A stretch of 20,208 bases of DNA. Source: Azolla pinnata. Taxonomy: Eukaryota > Streptophyta > Polypodiopsida > Salviniales > Salviniaceae. The first letter of the stretch is position 1. Each line of letters begins with the position of its first letter. The notes below the pieces were generated by a model. It searched no databases and was not told the origin of the DNA. It saw nothing but the letters and a program-made list of their open reading frames with translations. Position numbers and translations under genes: made by a program. This document shows, one piece after another, positions 1 to 8,500 of the stretch. The stretch is taken from the NCBI GenBank assembly GCA_037176905.1, contig JBBBWG010011824.1:1-20208 (forward strand), given 5' to 3'.

Positions 1-394
1 CTAGGGCTGAAGCCTTTTAGGCTTATTACAAATATGGCCCGTTCACTTATGGACAGTGTGAACACGGCCATTAGATGCCCGTATTCGACAACAATAGGAC
101 TGCAACCCTGTGTGTAATCCCACTCATGTTGTGTTATGGTTGCACGATGCTCAAACTAAATCCAATCTGTCCATCTCTGCATGCACTCATTCAGCCATGA
201 TTGTCTGCGAAAACTCGGTGATGATGTGGCTCCGTGGATTGTGACAGGTTTATAGATTAATTCTTCAGAATGTTTCCAACAAGCTCCTAATGATCGCTGA
301 TGGTGATCTTCTTAGTTGATATTCTTGAGTTGAGGATATGATGAGTTGATGATTAGGGCTTCAACTAGCCCTATTTATATAGGTGAGAGAAGCT
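1..394. other. Gene-free left edge, possibly part of an LTR or promoter
   Basis: I see no coding region here. The most promoter-like spot is a TATA-box-like string, TATTTATATAGG, at about 371-382. Just before it is a small hairpin (TAGGGCT / AGCCCTA around a short CAAC-containing loop, about 353-373). A TATA box shortly downstream of mixed sequence resembles the promoter part of a plant LTR retrotransposon. No matching second LTR, primer-binding site or polyprotein is visible, so this is only a possibility. Confidence 0.25.
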
Positions 395-520
395 ATGCAT
401 GCATGATGCATGCTAGTTGTGCATGCACACATGTCATGCATGCATGCTAGCTGTGCATGCGTGCATGCACACGTGTCGTGCATGTGCTCATGCACACTAG
501 TTGTATGGAATGCACACGAA
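395..520. repeat. CATGCA-rich alternating purine-pyrimidine tract
   Basis: The stretch is dominated by GCATGC, TGCATG, CACACATG and CACGTGT words. It looks like two or three diverged copies of a longer unit of the form GCATGCTAG(C/T)TGTGCATGC followed by GCACAC(A/G)TGTC(A/G)TGCAT. Long alternating purine-pyrimidine runs are prone to Z-DNA or cruciform formation. CATGCA is also the plant RY element, but in a repeat like this that match needs no regulatory explanation. Confidence 0.6.
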
Positions 521-564
521 ATGCTTCTATGATATGCATTTGGATATATTTAGTCTTACTCATG

Positions 565-640
565 AGATATTAGTGCAGAGGAGAGCTCTCAAATTAATAA
601 CGTGGAGGTAAAAGGTTCAAGTCTTGCCCTATGCATGTAT
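565..640 (+). mobile_element. Candidate tRNA-derived SINE head (degenerate)
   Basis: Two blocks resemble the internal RNA polymerase III promoter. An A-box-like TAGTGCAGAGG lies at 571-581, and a good B box, GGTTCAAGTC, at 614-623. The spacing of a little over 30 bp is normal for a tRNA or tRNA-derived SINE. The sequence between and after them (GAGAGCTCTC, then CTTGCCC) also fits a tRNA body. No acceptor-stem pairing, poly-A tail or target-site duplication was established, so a chance match or tRNA relic is possible. Confidence 0.35.
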
Positions 641-939
641 AATATTAAATTATCAATGTGATATCTATACTCATGTTTTTACTATTTTGAAGGGGTGTAC
701 CGTGTACACTATGACACCGTCGACTTATTTATCGAGTTAGGTTCCGGGGGCATGATTGATATCGATGAAGACACTAATATATTCCTCACTATCGATATTG
801 AAACGTTCCTTGTAATTGATTCTTATGTTGACCATAATTCATGATACATATTATTATTCAGTGAAATCGTAGATTTTTCGGTTAAATGACCTATCTTTCC
901 ATTAGGGTTTTGATGAAATTTTATACTTTCCTATACAAT

Positions 940-1170
940 GTTGCGGCAAAGTTGGGCAAAGTTGCAGCAAAGATGCAACACAATTACAACAAAGTTGCAG
1001 CAAAGTTGCGGCAACTTCGCGGCAAATTTGCAATAAGGTCGCGGCAAACTTGCAGCAAATTTCGTGGCAAATGGGCGGCAAATTTCCGGTAAATGTGCGG
1101 CAACTCTCCGGAAAATTTGCGGCCAATACATGGTAACCTTGTAGCAACAGTGCGGCAAAGGTGCGACAAC
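940..1170 (+). repeat. Array of 21 degenerate 11-bp units (NNTGCGGCAAA)
   Basis: The 231 bases split cleanly into 21 consecutive units, nearly all exactly 11 bp (one of 10, one of 12). The consensus is NN-T-GCGGCAA(A/C), for example GTTGCGGCAAA, CTTGCAGCAAA and TGTGCGGCAAC. The same unit recurs in the longer array at 1765-2331, which runs into a CACTA-like terminus. The likely identity is therefore a subterminal repeat block of a CACTA (En/Spm-type) DNA transposon. The open frames found across it on both strands result from this periodicity and are not genes. Confidence 0.75.
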
Positions 1171-1239
1171 TGATAATTGGAATCTGATTTTGCTGCGTAT
1201 TTGTAGGAAGATAACCGCATGCTTGCTACAACATAGCTG

Positions 1240-1760
1240 CAACATATAACCAATCAGGCTCTAATCATTTGTATATGCAAACAAACATGAAAATTCATGT
1301 AATTATACATATTCTCATGCATATTTATGTGTGCCTACAAATATATTTGTCTATTGATCCATATATGAACATGATTAATGTATATTCTCTGGTAAATTGT
1401 CATATACTAGCATATTCAATGTTATCTGCATAGATACATGTAGATCCACTTCTAGATCAACCGTAAATGCATATTCGTCTATGTCTGTACATGTTTGATA
1501 TATAATTGCATGCTAGTATTTATACACATACATATTCGTAAACTTTTATATATTTCATGGGCATTAACACGTCGATGTGGTTGTTTATGAACATGTGGAT
1601 ATATACATCTATATTTCTATGTGCTCTGCTAATTGCATGGATATACTTCATTTTAGATTACAATAATTATATATTAACCTCATTTATAACAAAAGTATAT
1701 CTTAGAGAAATTGGCTATACCCCTAATTTGCCTGAAATGAGCTGAAATGGGAGATAATCA
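1240..1760. other. AT-rich spacer with degenerate ATGCAT/ATACAT words
   Basis: This spacer separates the two GCGGCAAA arrays. It is full of words such as ATATGCA, TACATAT and CATGTAGAT without a regular period. An open frame of 62 codons from 1557 has a hydrophobic, AT-driven composition and no recognisable domain. By position it would be the interior of a non-autonomous CACTA-like element. The word content resembles the array at 19820-20208, but I could not align the two. Confidence 0.4.
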
Positions 1761-1764
1761 CGCT

Positions 1765-2339
1765 AGTCGCGGTAATTATGCGGATACATCATGGCAAATA
1801 TGCAACTGTCCCACCGTAAAGTCGCGGCAAATAAGCAGCAAAATCGCTGCAATAGTCGCTGCAAACTCGCGGCAATACTTGTTGCAATAGTCGCGGCAAA
1901 TTCTATGAATCTCCAATTTCGCGGTAAAATTCCCGGCAAAAATTGCGGATAATCTTCCGGATATAGGTGCGGTAATATGTTCGGATAAGATTGCGGCAAT
2001 GCTCGCAGAAAGATTCCAACTAAGGTTGCGGAAAATTGAAAATTTTGCGAGCGGGAATATTTCTGGCAATGCACGCGTAAATCAACCCGGCAAATTTGCA
2101 TATTTTTCTTATGGCAAAATGTCCGGCTAAACTCGCGGCAAAGGCGGCGTCAATACTCGCGGGAATGGCGCGGATAAGGTCAAGGTAAAATAGATGTTGG
2201 TGCTCGCGGCAAATGCGCGGATAAACGTGTGGCAAAGGGTCCGGCAAAATTCGCGGGTAAGTCTCGCGGCAAAAGTCGCGGTAAGGCCCACGGTAAAATC
2301 TTGCGGCAAACTGTCGCGACAACCAATTACCTTGTAGTG
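1765..2339 (+). mobile_element. CACTA-like transposon 3' end with subterminal repeats
   Basis: About 46 units of 11-13 bp with core GCGGCAAA or GCGGATAA fill 1765-2331. The block ends at CCAATTACCTTGTAGTG, with TTGTAGTG at 2332-2339. Read on the minus strand this starts CACTACAAGG, the hallmark terminal inverted repeat of plant CACTA elements, followed by the short subterminal repeats typical of the superfamily. No CACTACAAGG 5' partner is visible in the window and no transposase is recognisable. The element is either non-autonomous and truncated, or begins left of the window. Confidence 0.6.
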
Positions 2340-2351
2340 GAGGAAGCTTGG

Positions 2352-2393
2352 GAGCTCAAAAGGAAGAGAGCTCAAAAGGAAGAGAGCTCAAGA
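2352..2393 (+). repeat. 16-bp tandem repeat (GAGCTCAAAAGGAAGA)
   Basis: Two perfect copies occur at 2352-2367 and 2368-2383, with a partial third copy after them. The repeat starts 12 bp beyond the CACTA-like terminus, so it belongs to the flanking DNA or to an older repeat into which the element inserted. Confidence 0.8.
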
Positions 2394-2984
2394 TCCAAAC
2401 CCTAATATCCAAGCCCTAACCCTCTCACATCCAATCGACTTATATCTAAACCTAGATCTACAATCCTAATCTCCCAAATCCAGAACCCTAAATCTCTCAT
2501 ATTGATCTTAAGAATACTTGCATGTTCTCCTAATCTAGGAACACAATTGTAATGATATTTTGGAGCTATTCTCTTATTATTAATGTCTTCTTAGCCTAGC
2601 TATCTCTTGGTTTCCAACCCAACAAACACATTTGGAGCTATATAGCCCAAACCCAATGACAATGCGAAGGTTTTAATTCGTTTGAAATTAATTGGAGTAG
2701 TCGATGAAGAAATTTCGTTATCTACCAATGTAGTTATAGAAACTTCTGTAAAATTGTGCAACATTGAAATAGTTCTAAAAAAATCTGGCTTGGCTTGTAG
2801 CTACACTAAAATAGTGAAGTCTAGCTTTGCTTGTAGCTACAGAAAAATATAAGAGTCTGGCTTTGATTATAAGATAAAATTACAATTTTGTTCTACTAGG
2901 TAGAAAAAAGCTAATTAGGGTTATTTCTAAACAATGGTTATGATTAATTGTGATTAATTTGTAGCTCAGGTGTTAACCTAAGTC
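2394..2984 (+). repeat. CCCTAA-rich leader and 36-bp tandem repeat, no gene
   Basis: From 2394 to about 2530 the sequence repeats words such as AACCCTAA, AAGCCCTAACCC and AATCTCC, like interstitial telomere-type or plant leader sequence. At 2785-2870 a unit of about 36 bp is repeated: CTGGCTTGGCTTGTAGCTAC, then CTAGCTTTGCTTGTAGCTAC, then a partial CTGGCTTTG. No open frame of interest is present. A similar CCCTAA-rich block occurs at about 19335-19500. Confidence 0.55.
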
Positions 2985-3080
2985 TAGTTAGAAATTAAGT
3001 TTCTAACTATAGTTTAAAACTAACTTTCAAACTATACTTATAAACTAAATTTCTAACTATAGTTAGAAACTAAATCTAAC
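2985..3080. repeat. Palindromic TTTCTAAC/GTTAGAAA cluster
   Basis: The words GTTAGAAA and TTTCTAAC alternate through the block, joined by CTATAGT. A perfect 20-bp palindrome (TTTCTAACTA and its reverse complement) occupies 3050-3069. Single strands could fold into several alternative hairpins. It may be the inverted-repeat remnant of a small DNA transposon. I found no clear outer boundaries. Confidence 0.6.
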
Positions 3081-3463
3081 AAAAAAAACTACAGTCAGGC
3101 CTAACCATGGGTTAGAAAAAACCCTAGTTAGCTTTTTAATGTACTAGCCATATAAGCCTCTATGGCTCCATAGGTCCCACCTTTGCTGTCAGAAATTGTC
3201 AAAGGAGCCCAACCTGTTAGAAGGCACAAGAAACAATCATTAACTAGCAATGGAAAAGAAATCCACAGGCAAACAATCGTCCAAGTAGGTCCTCCCAACT
3301 CCTATTATTATTGCATCCTTGCAATTCTATCAAAACCGTAAGGACCATTACAGTTTGCTACAAATTTACCAGGACATAGATGCTTTGTTTCCCGTACTTA
3401 TTGCCACGTAGTTGTAGTGATGTTATCGTGCAATTATCATGTAGTTGATGTGACTTGGAAGAT

Positions 3464-3632
3464 CTTTGTAATTCATGGTAAAGGTCATGGTAAGGGTTCT
3501 TGTAAATTCACAGTAATAGTCGTGATAAAAGTCATGGTAAATTTGCTTATGGTCCTTGACGGGACATTGAGGCGATGTTTAGAACAAATTTCGTGCCAAC
3601 TAGCATGTCAAACGAGCTAATACCTTGTAGTG
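3464..3632 (+). mobile_element. Second, decayed CACTA-like 3' terminus
   Basis: About ten units of 11-13 bp with core CATGGTAAA or CGTGATAAA fill 3464-3600. The block ends in AATACCTTGTAGTG, with TTGTAGTG at 3625-3632. The last 12 bases match those of the terminus at 2339 (TACCTTGTAGTG). The units look like the GCGGCAAA array after CpG loss (CGCGGCAA to CATGGTAA). A further TTGTAGTG at 3412-3419, within CCACGTAGTTGTAGTG, may be another terminus. No 5' partner was found. Confidence 0.5.
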
Positions 3633-4933
3633 TTGATCAATTAAACACAAGGAATGGTGGGAAGAATTCGTCTAGATTAACAATTTGTACAGGATTATAA
3701 TAGACGGATAGGATAGAGATCAATTGTGTTGATGATATATTGTAAATTCAAAAGGAAAGACTAGATTTGATGAAGTATAATAAAAAGAGAGTAAGAGATC
3801 TAATATCATTGACAGGAGAGGAACAAGCATATCAGGATACAATATATAATATAATTACCACTATAAATAGATGATAGGATGCATCTAAATTTTTTTTTCC
3901 ACAATAAATATTTATCATTAGCAATATGCACAAATTGGTGTAGCTAATTGCATACAATTATAGAGAAATGGAAAGATAGATGTATCCACATCCTTGAAAT
4001 CTACACTCTATGTGCTACTACTTCTATTTGATTAAAAACAAGCTTTCCATCTACAACTAACCCTTATACCTTGAACCTTTAGACCCATTCCACATATCTC
4101 CTAGACTTGTGAAGGTATACTTCAGTACTTAATGGAAAAATCCAACATGAAGGTGAGAAATTCCATTTACGGTTCAAGATTTCACCTTCAAAGAATTACA
4201 AATTTCTTGGAAGTTAAGCTTGAGAATAGTTATTTGATCTATAGTCCCTACTTTGCAACATGAGACACATTTCTACCCATATATTTTTTATTGTTTCCTC
4301 TTGGAGAACTAGAATATCCTCAAATATTATTACACACCTGTCATACCATATACACCAAATATACACCAAATAGTTACACTATTTAGTAGCTCCCAATACC
4401 TATCTAAAGTGATTGTTGGTGTCCTCTCAATAGCTATAGTGGAAGGGCTCTCTTGTTTATTTTTCCTTCTCGCATGTGCCATGCAAAACTAAATTTGTCC
4501 CTTTCATATGATTGTGAGGCATTATTCTCGAATATTGATCACATTGTAGAGCCCCAAATGAAGGTCAGATGAAGGTGTCATTGGGACTAGCTAAACCCAT
4601 AATTCTTAAGACTCTTTGCCAAATTTATATCGACCTTAGGCATTCTCATAAACAATGGATTTGAGTCCCATTTTGCCTCATTCACCCACCATAGTGGCTT
4701 GATGAATAGTCATCCATTGCAACATCAAAATTTTCTTAAAATGTTTCATTCCCTAGAATCTTTTCAAAATCGTCTAGATCATAGTTCAACCACAATTTCT
4801 TTGCCACAAGAGCTTTTTCTTTCTCTTCTATAATAGTTTCACGTCCTATTTTTGTACTATATTGAAAAAATTGAGGATGCATCTACATTCTAGATAGTCT
4901 CGTTTAACTCTAGCATGCATGACTTTTTTTTGT
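3633..4933. other. Intergenic DNA without recognisable genes
   Basis: The region is AT-rich with stops in every frame. Minor structure only: a poly-T run near 3891 and a short ATACACCAAAT duplication at about 4350-4371. I see no conserved coding block, RNA gene or clear element boundary before the MITE-like element begins at about 4934. Confidence 0.5.
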
Positions 4934-5400
4934 GAGAAAACTACAAAACGATTTCTTATAAATGTATTAATTAATTACATTTTAACACCTATTCAAATTA
5001 GAAATCACATATTAACCCTTACTTTGATATTTGACTAAAAATTATTGGCCAGTTAATTCCCACTAATCGATTTTATTCCTTCCTTTACTTCCTAATCGCT
5101 TCTCACTCATCAATTCTATATGTCTCTTACTATTCACATCCATCTATCTCTCATTAATGCTTAATCTTCTTATAGCTATTTACTAATTGTCGTACTATCA
5201 TTTACTAATCAATTCCCTTACTATATTCGACTAGCAAAAGGTAGTAATTTTAAAATCTAATTAATTTCATGTTAATAAATTAATTGGGCAGTAATTTGGT
5301 GTGAGAGACAAAACTAGGTGTTAATCTGTAATTTCTAATTTTAGTAGGCATCAAACTGTAATTAATAAATGTGTTGGGCGTTGTTTTTTATAGTTTTCCT
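4934..5400. mobile_element. MITE-like element with ~90-bp imperfect terminal inverted repeats
   Basis: The left arm starts GAGAAAACTACAAAAC at 4934 and runs through ATTAATTACATTTTAACACC and AAATTAGAAATCACA to about 5035. The reverse complement of the right arm, ending at about 5400, reads GGAAAACTATAAAAAAC, ATTAATTACAGTTTGATGCC, AAATTAGAAATTACA, and pairs with it in the same order. The element is about 465 bp, AT-rich and non-coding, as expected of a miniature inverted-repeat transposable element. T-rich flanks on both sides hide any target-site duplication, so the superfamily (Mutator or hAT type) stays open. Confidence 0.65.
5384..5396 (+). promoter_or_regulatory. Candidate TATA-like box of the amidohydrolase gene
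   Basis: The string TTTTTTATAGTTTT lies about 130 bp upstream of the ATG at 5520 and is followed by pyrimidine-rich sequence typical of plant transcription starts. It sits inside the right inverted repeat of the MITE-like element. No start site can be fixed from sequence alone, so this is an inference from position and composition. Confidence 0.35.
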
Positions 5401-5519
5401 TTTCTTTTAAACATCTCTACCCCAGTTTGTTTTTTGTTGTTGCGTTCATTTCTTCTCCATTTGTTACAAAATAGTTGTTGCTGTCGTTGTTCAAATCTCT
5501 GTGCATCTTGTCTGTGTCG

Positions 5520-8500
5520 ATGGGGAAGAGGAGGCTTCTCCATGGTGCGTGGATCGTGACCATGGACCCGGAGCTCCGGATATTCCAGGACGGAGGCATC
5601 CTCGTGGAAGACGACCGGATCTCTGCCATCGGACCCTCCTCCACCTTGCTTACCTCCTCCCGCCAGGACTCGGAGGATATGGAAATCATTGACTGCTCAG
5701 GCCGATGGATCATACCAGGTCAGCCTCAGAGATAGATAGATAGATAGATAGATAGATTAGATTATTGAGAGAGAGAGAGGATGTGTGTATGTGTGTGAAT
5801 TAAAAGTTCTTAGCACCCACAAAGAGGCAAATTTTAGTGAGAATTAGAGTGTGAGAGAGGGTGATCTTGACATTTCTTCAAGTAGAATGCCTCCTCTCAA
5901 CCCCTTTTTTGACTGTAGCCATCATCGAAGAAAGCCATGACATGCACAAATCGAGCCCAAACTGTATTCTACGTCTTATGCTGTTGTCAATGAGAATTTG
6001 ATGCGAGAGAATCGGACTAAAGGTAGAAAGGGAATTTGCTAACTTGTGCCTTGTTAATGATCTGTAGGCTTGATCAACACACATGTACACACGTCACAAC
6101 AGCTGGCACGAGGCATTGCAGACGATGTTGATCTGTTGACATGGCTGCATGAACGGATATGGCCTTACGAAGCTGCCATGACACCTGAGGACTCGTACAT
6201 ATCAACACTGCTCTGTGGGATTGAGCTCATACATTCAGGAGTATGAATTTCTTTCTATCCCTAGGTCAGTTCTGTCTTAAATTCGTCAAGGCTTGCTGTC
6301 CTCAGTGATTATGGTAGCTCCTTGAAAGGAAGTAGCTCGGCATGGAGTTTAAAGCTAATTACAATGAGAACCTGAAGATCTTGTAGGCACTCCAATCCAA
6401 TAATGTGTCCATTGAGAACTCCAGAAAGCTGGATGGACTTGTTTGCTTAAAATCCAAAGCGTTTTGATTATCTAGGTTTTCTTGGTATCGGTGATTGCTT
6501 GGTTTGAGATTAAATGCCTTAAAAGTAAGGCAAATGCTCTATGAGTATATCGAGAAGCATAAAAACTTCGTCTGGGAGAAATAATCTATTTCCTCAGTAT
6601 ACGCTTCTTGTTTGATGAGCCAAGCAGGTAACCTGCTTTGCAGAAGCGGGAGGTCAGCATGTTACAAGTATGGCTCGTGCTGTTGAATGCTTAGGAATAC
6701 GCGGATGCCTTGCTCGCTCCACCATGGATAGTGGTGAGGGTTTGCCTCCATCATGGGCATCAGAGACTTCTGATCACTGTATAAAGGTACTCCAATCCTA
6801 TTCGTTTACATGTCATGTAGGCATTCCTATTCAGAGTTTATATCATATTTATTAAATAAATTAGCTGATTTCATTATCTCCGAACATAAGTGCCCTTTAT
6901 CTATGTCAAGGTGAACCGGAAGAAGGTTGCTTTAAAAATCAAAGGTCAACTAGATTTTTTTTTTTGATCCATATCAAATGAGAATGGTTGAGAACAGGTG
7001 AGAAGCAAATATGTAGTTGGTGTGATAAAGCATGATAAAAAGAATGGAGTGATGAGTGCATGGAGTTAGAATCCAAAGAAGAGAATCTGCATGTAAGAGA
7101 TGGTACTGCTTTTCTCCATATGTTGAGGTAGTGAGGGATTGCTTTATGAAGTCCTAACAAAACTTCAAAGATAGACTTTAAACACCAGTCTTTTCTGTTG
7201 CAGATGGTCAATACAGATTACTCATTAATCAATTTGTACTCTACATACCTGTTTGTGAACAAGAAATGTAAGGCGTACCTGGCCATCATTAATACTCCAA
7301 TGTATGATGAATTCAAAGGGAAGTTTTTTTGGATGTGATGCCCATACTGTTTAGGAACCCGGATGAGATAATGCCCATTTAAGCTGTCATATGATTATGA
7401 CAACGGACATTAGATCTTCCAAACTCCGCATTCAAAGACTTTCAATCCTTCCAAAAGTGGAGGGTAACCTCATGTTTGCTAGAAATGTCCGCAGTGATTT
7501 TGGCATCAAATAGGAGATCTTTAAATTCATTAGTCTGTAGTTCCTTACAAAACCAAATCACCACAAAATTCCTTGTTCTCCATGGATTCTACTCTCCCCG
7601 AGCTAGATGGTTTATGCATGATAATTCAAGTTCAAAGTGACTCATATCCAATACAAAATGCCGTTCAAATTTTTATATGGTTGTGTCATATAATAAGTAA
7701 TGTCGGCCACAGTAAGGACCTTTGTAGGGATTCGATGGTTTGGGAACAAGAGTACTGTGCTTACATCATGAACTATTTTCTTATTTGAATCTGGTGATTC
7801 AAAGCCTATAACTAGCCATAAGGAATCAGCTTTGAACTCTTTCTAGTGCTTACTTTGACATTATCAAGTAATTTTTCTATCTCAATTCTGTCGTTCAGGA
7901 TGTTTCCATACCATTTAATGCAGTAGATAAAGGTTAAGTGCACAAAAACTTATATAGTTAGACAATGACATGAAATTTCTCTCCTCATAGGTTCAAGAAG
8001 AATTGTTTCAAGAACTCCATGGGTCTGCTGAAGGACGTATACATGTTTGGTTTGGTCTGAGACAAATATTAAACGCAACAGATGATTTATTATTGAAAAC
8101 AAAACAGTTAGCAGATAAATGCCGCACAGGAATACACATGGTAAGAAAACTCTTTGCAGAACTCAAAATTTTGAATGCTACAGTGCAAAAAGAAATTGTG
8201 TATGATTTTGAAGCACTGAGTACGTTACTTGTACAAACTTGGTCTTTTCACAGCGAAATTTTTCTTATCTCTTTATTTTATGTAGTGTGTTCTTCTGAGT
8301 ACTTTCAGCTCACAATGAAATTTTAATATGCATTCACTATTTCATCCCCGTATCTTGAACATTTTTTACTAGAACTTGTCTAGTGAAATTATTATCACCT
8401 GGTGTTGGACACGCCCCTTGTCCTGCCAGCATGCTGTATTGGACATTTCATAAGACAGTGCAATTAGTTCCCTTGATCAGACAGTCAATGCAAGTTTAAG

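Noticed and set aside
940..2331. CRISPR-like array
   Set aside because: Units are only 11-13 bp, contiguous and without unique spacers, and the genome is clearly eukaryotic.
902..2375. Several open frames of 80-112 codons on both strands across the GCGGCAAA arrays
   Set aside because: They overlap each other in different frames, repeat short residue patterns, and follow the 11-13 bp DNA periodicity. No conserved domain is visible.
5475..5735. Longer amidohydrolase N-terminus starting upstream of 5520
   Set aside because: The frame upstream of 5520 has no ATG before the stop at 5472. The family N-terminus starts near the MGKRRLL position.
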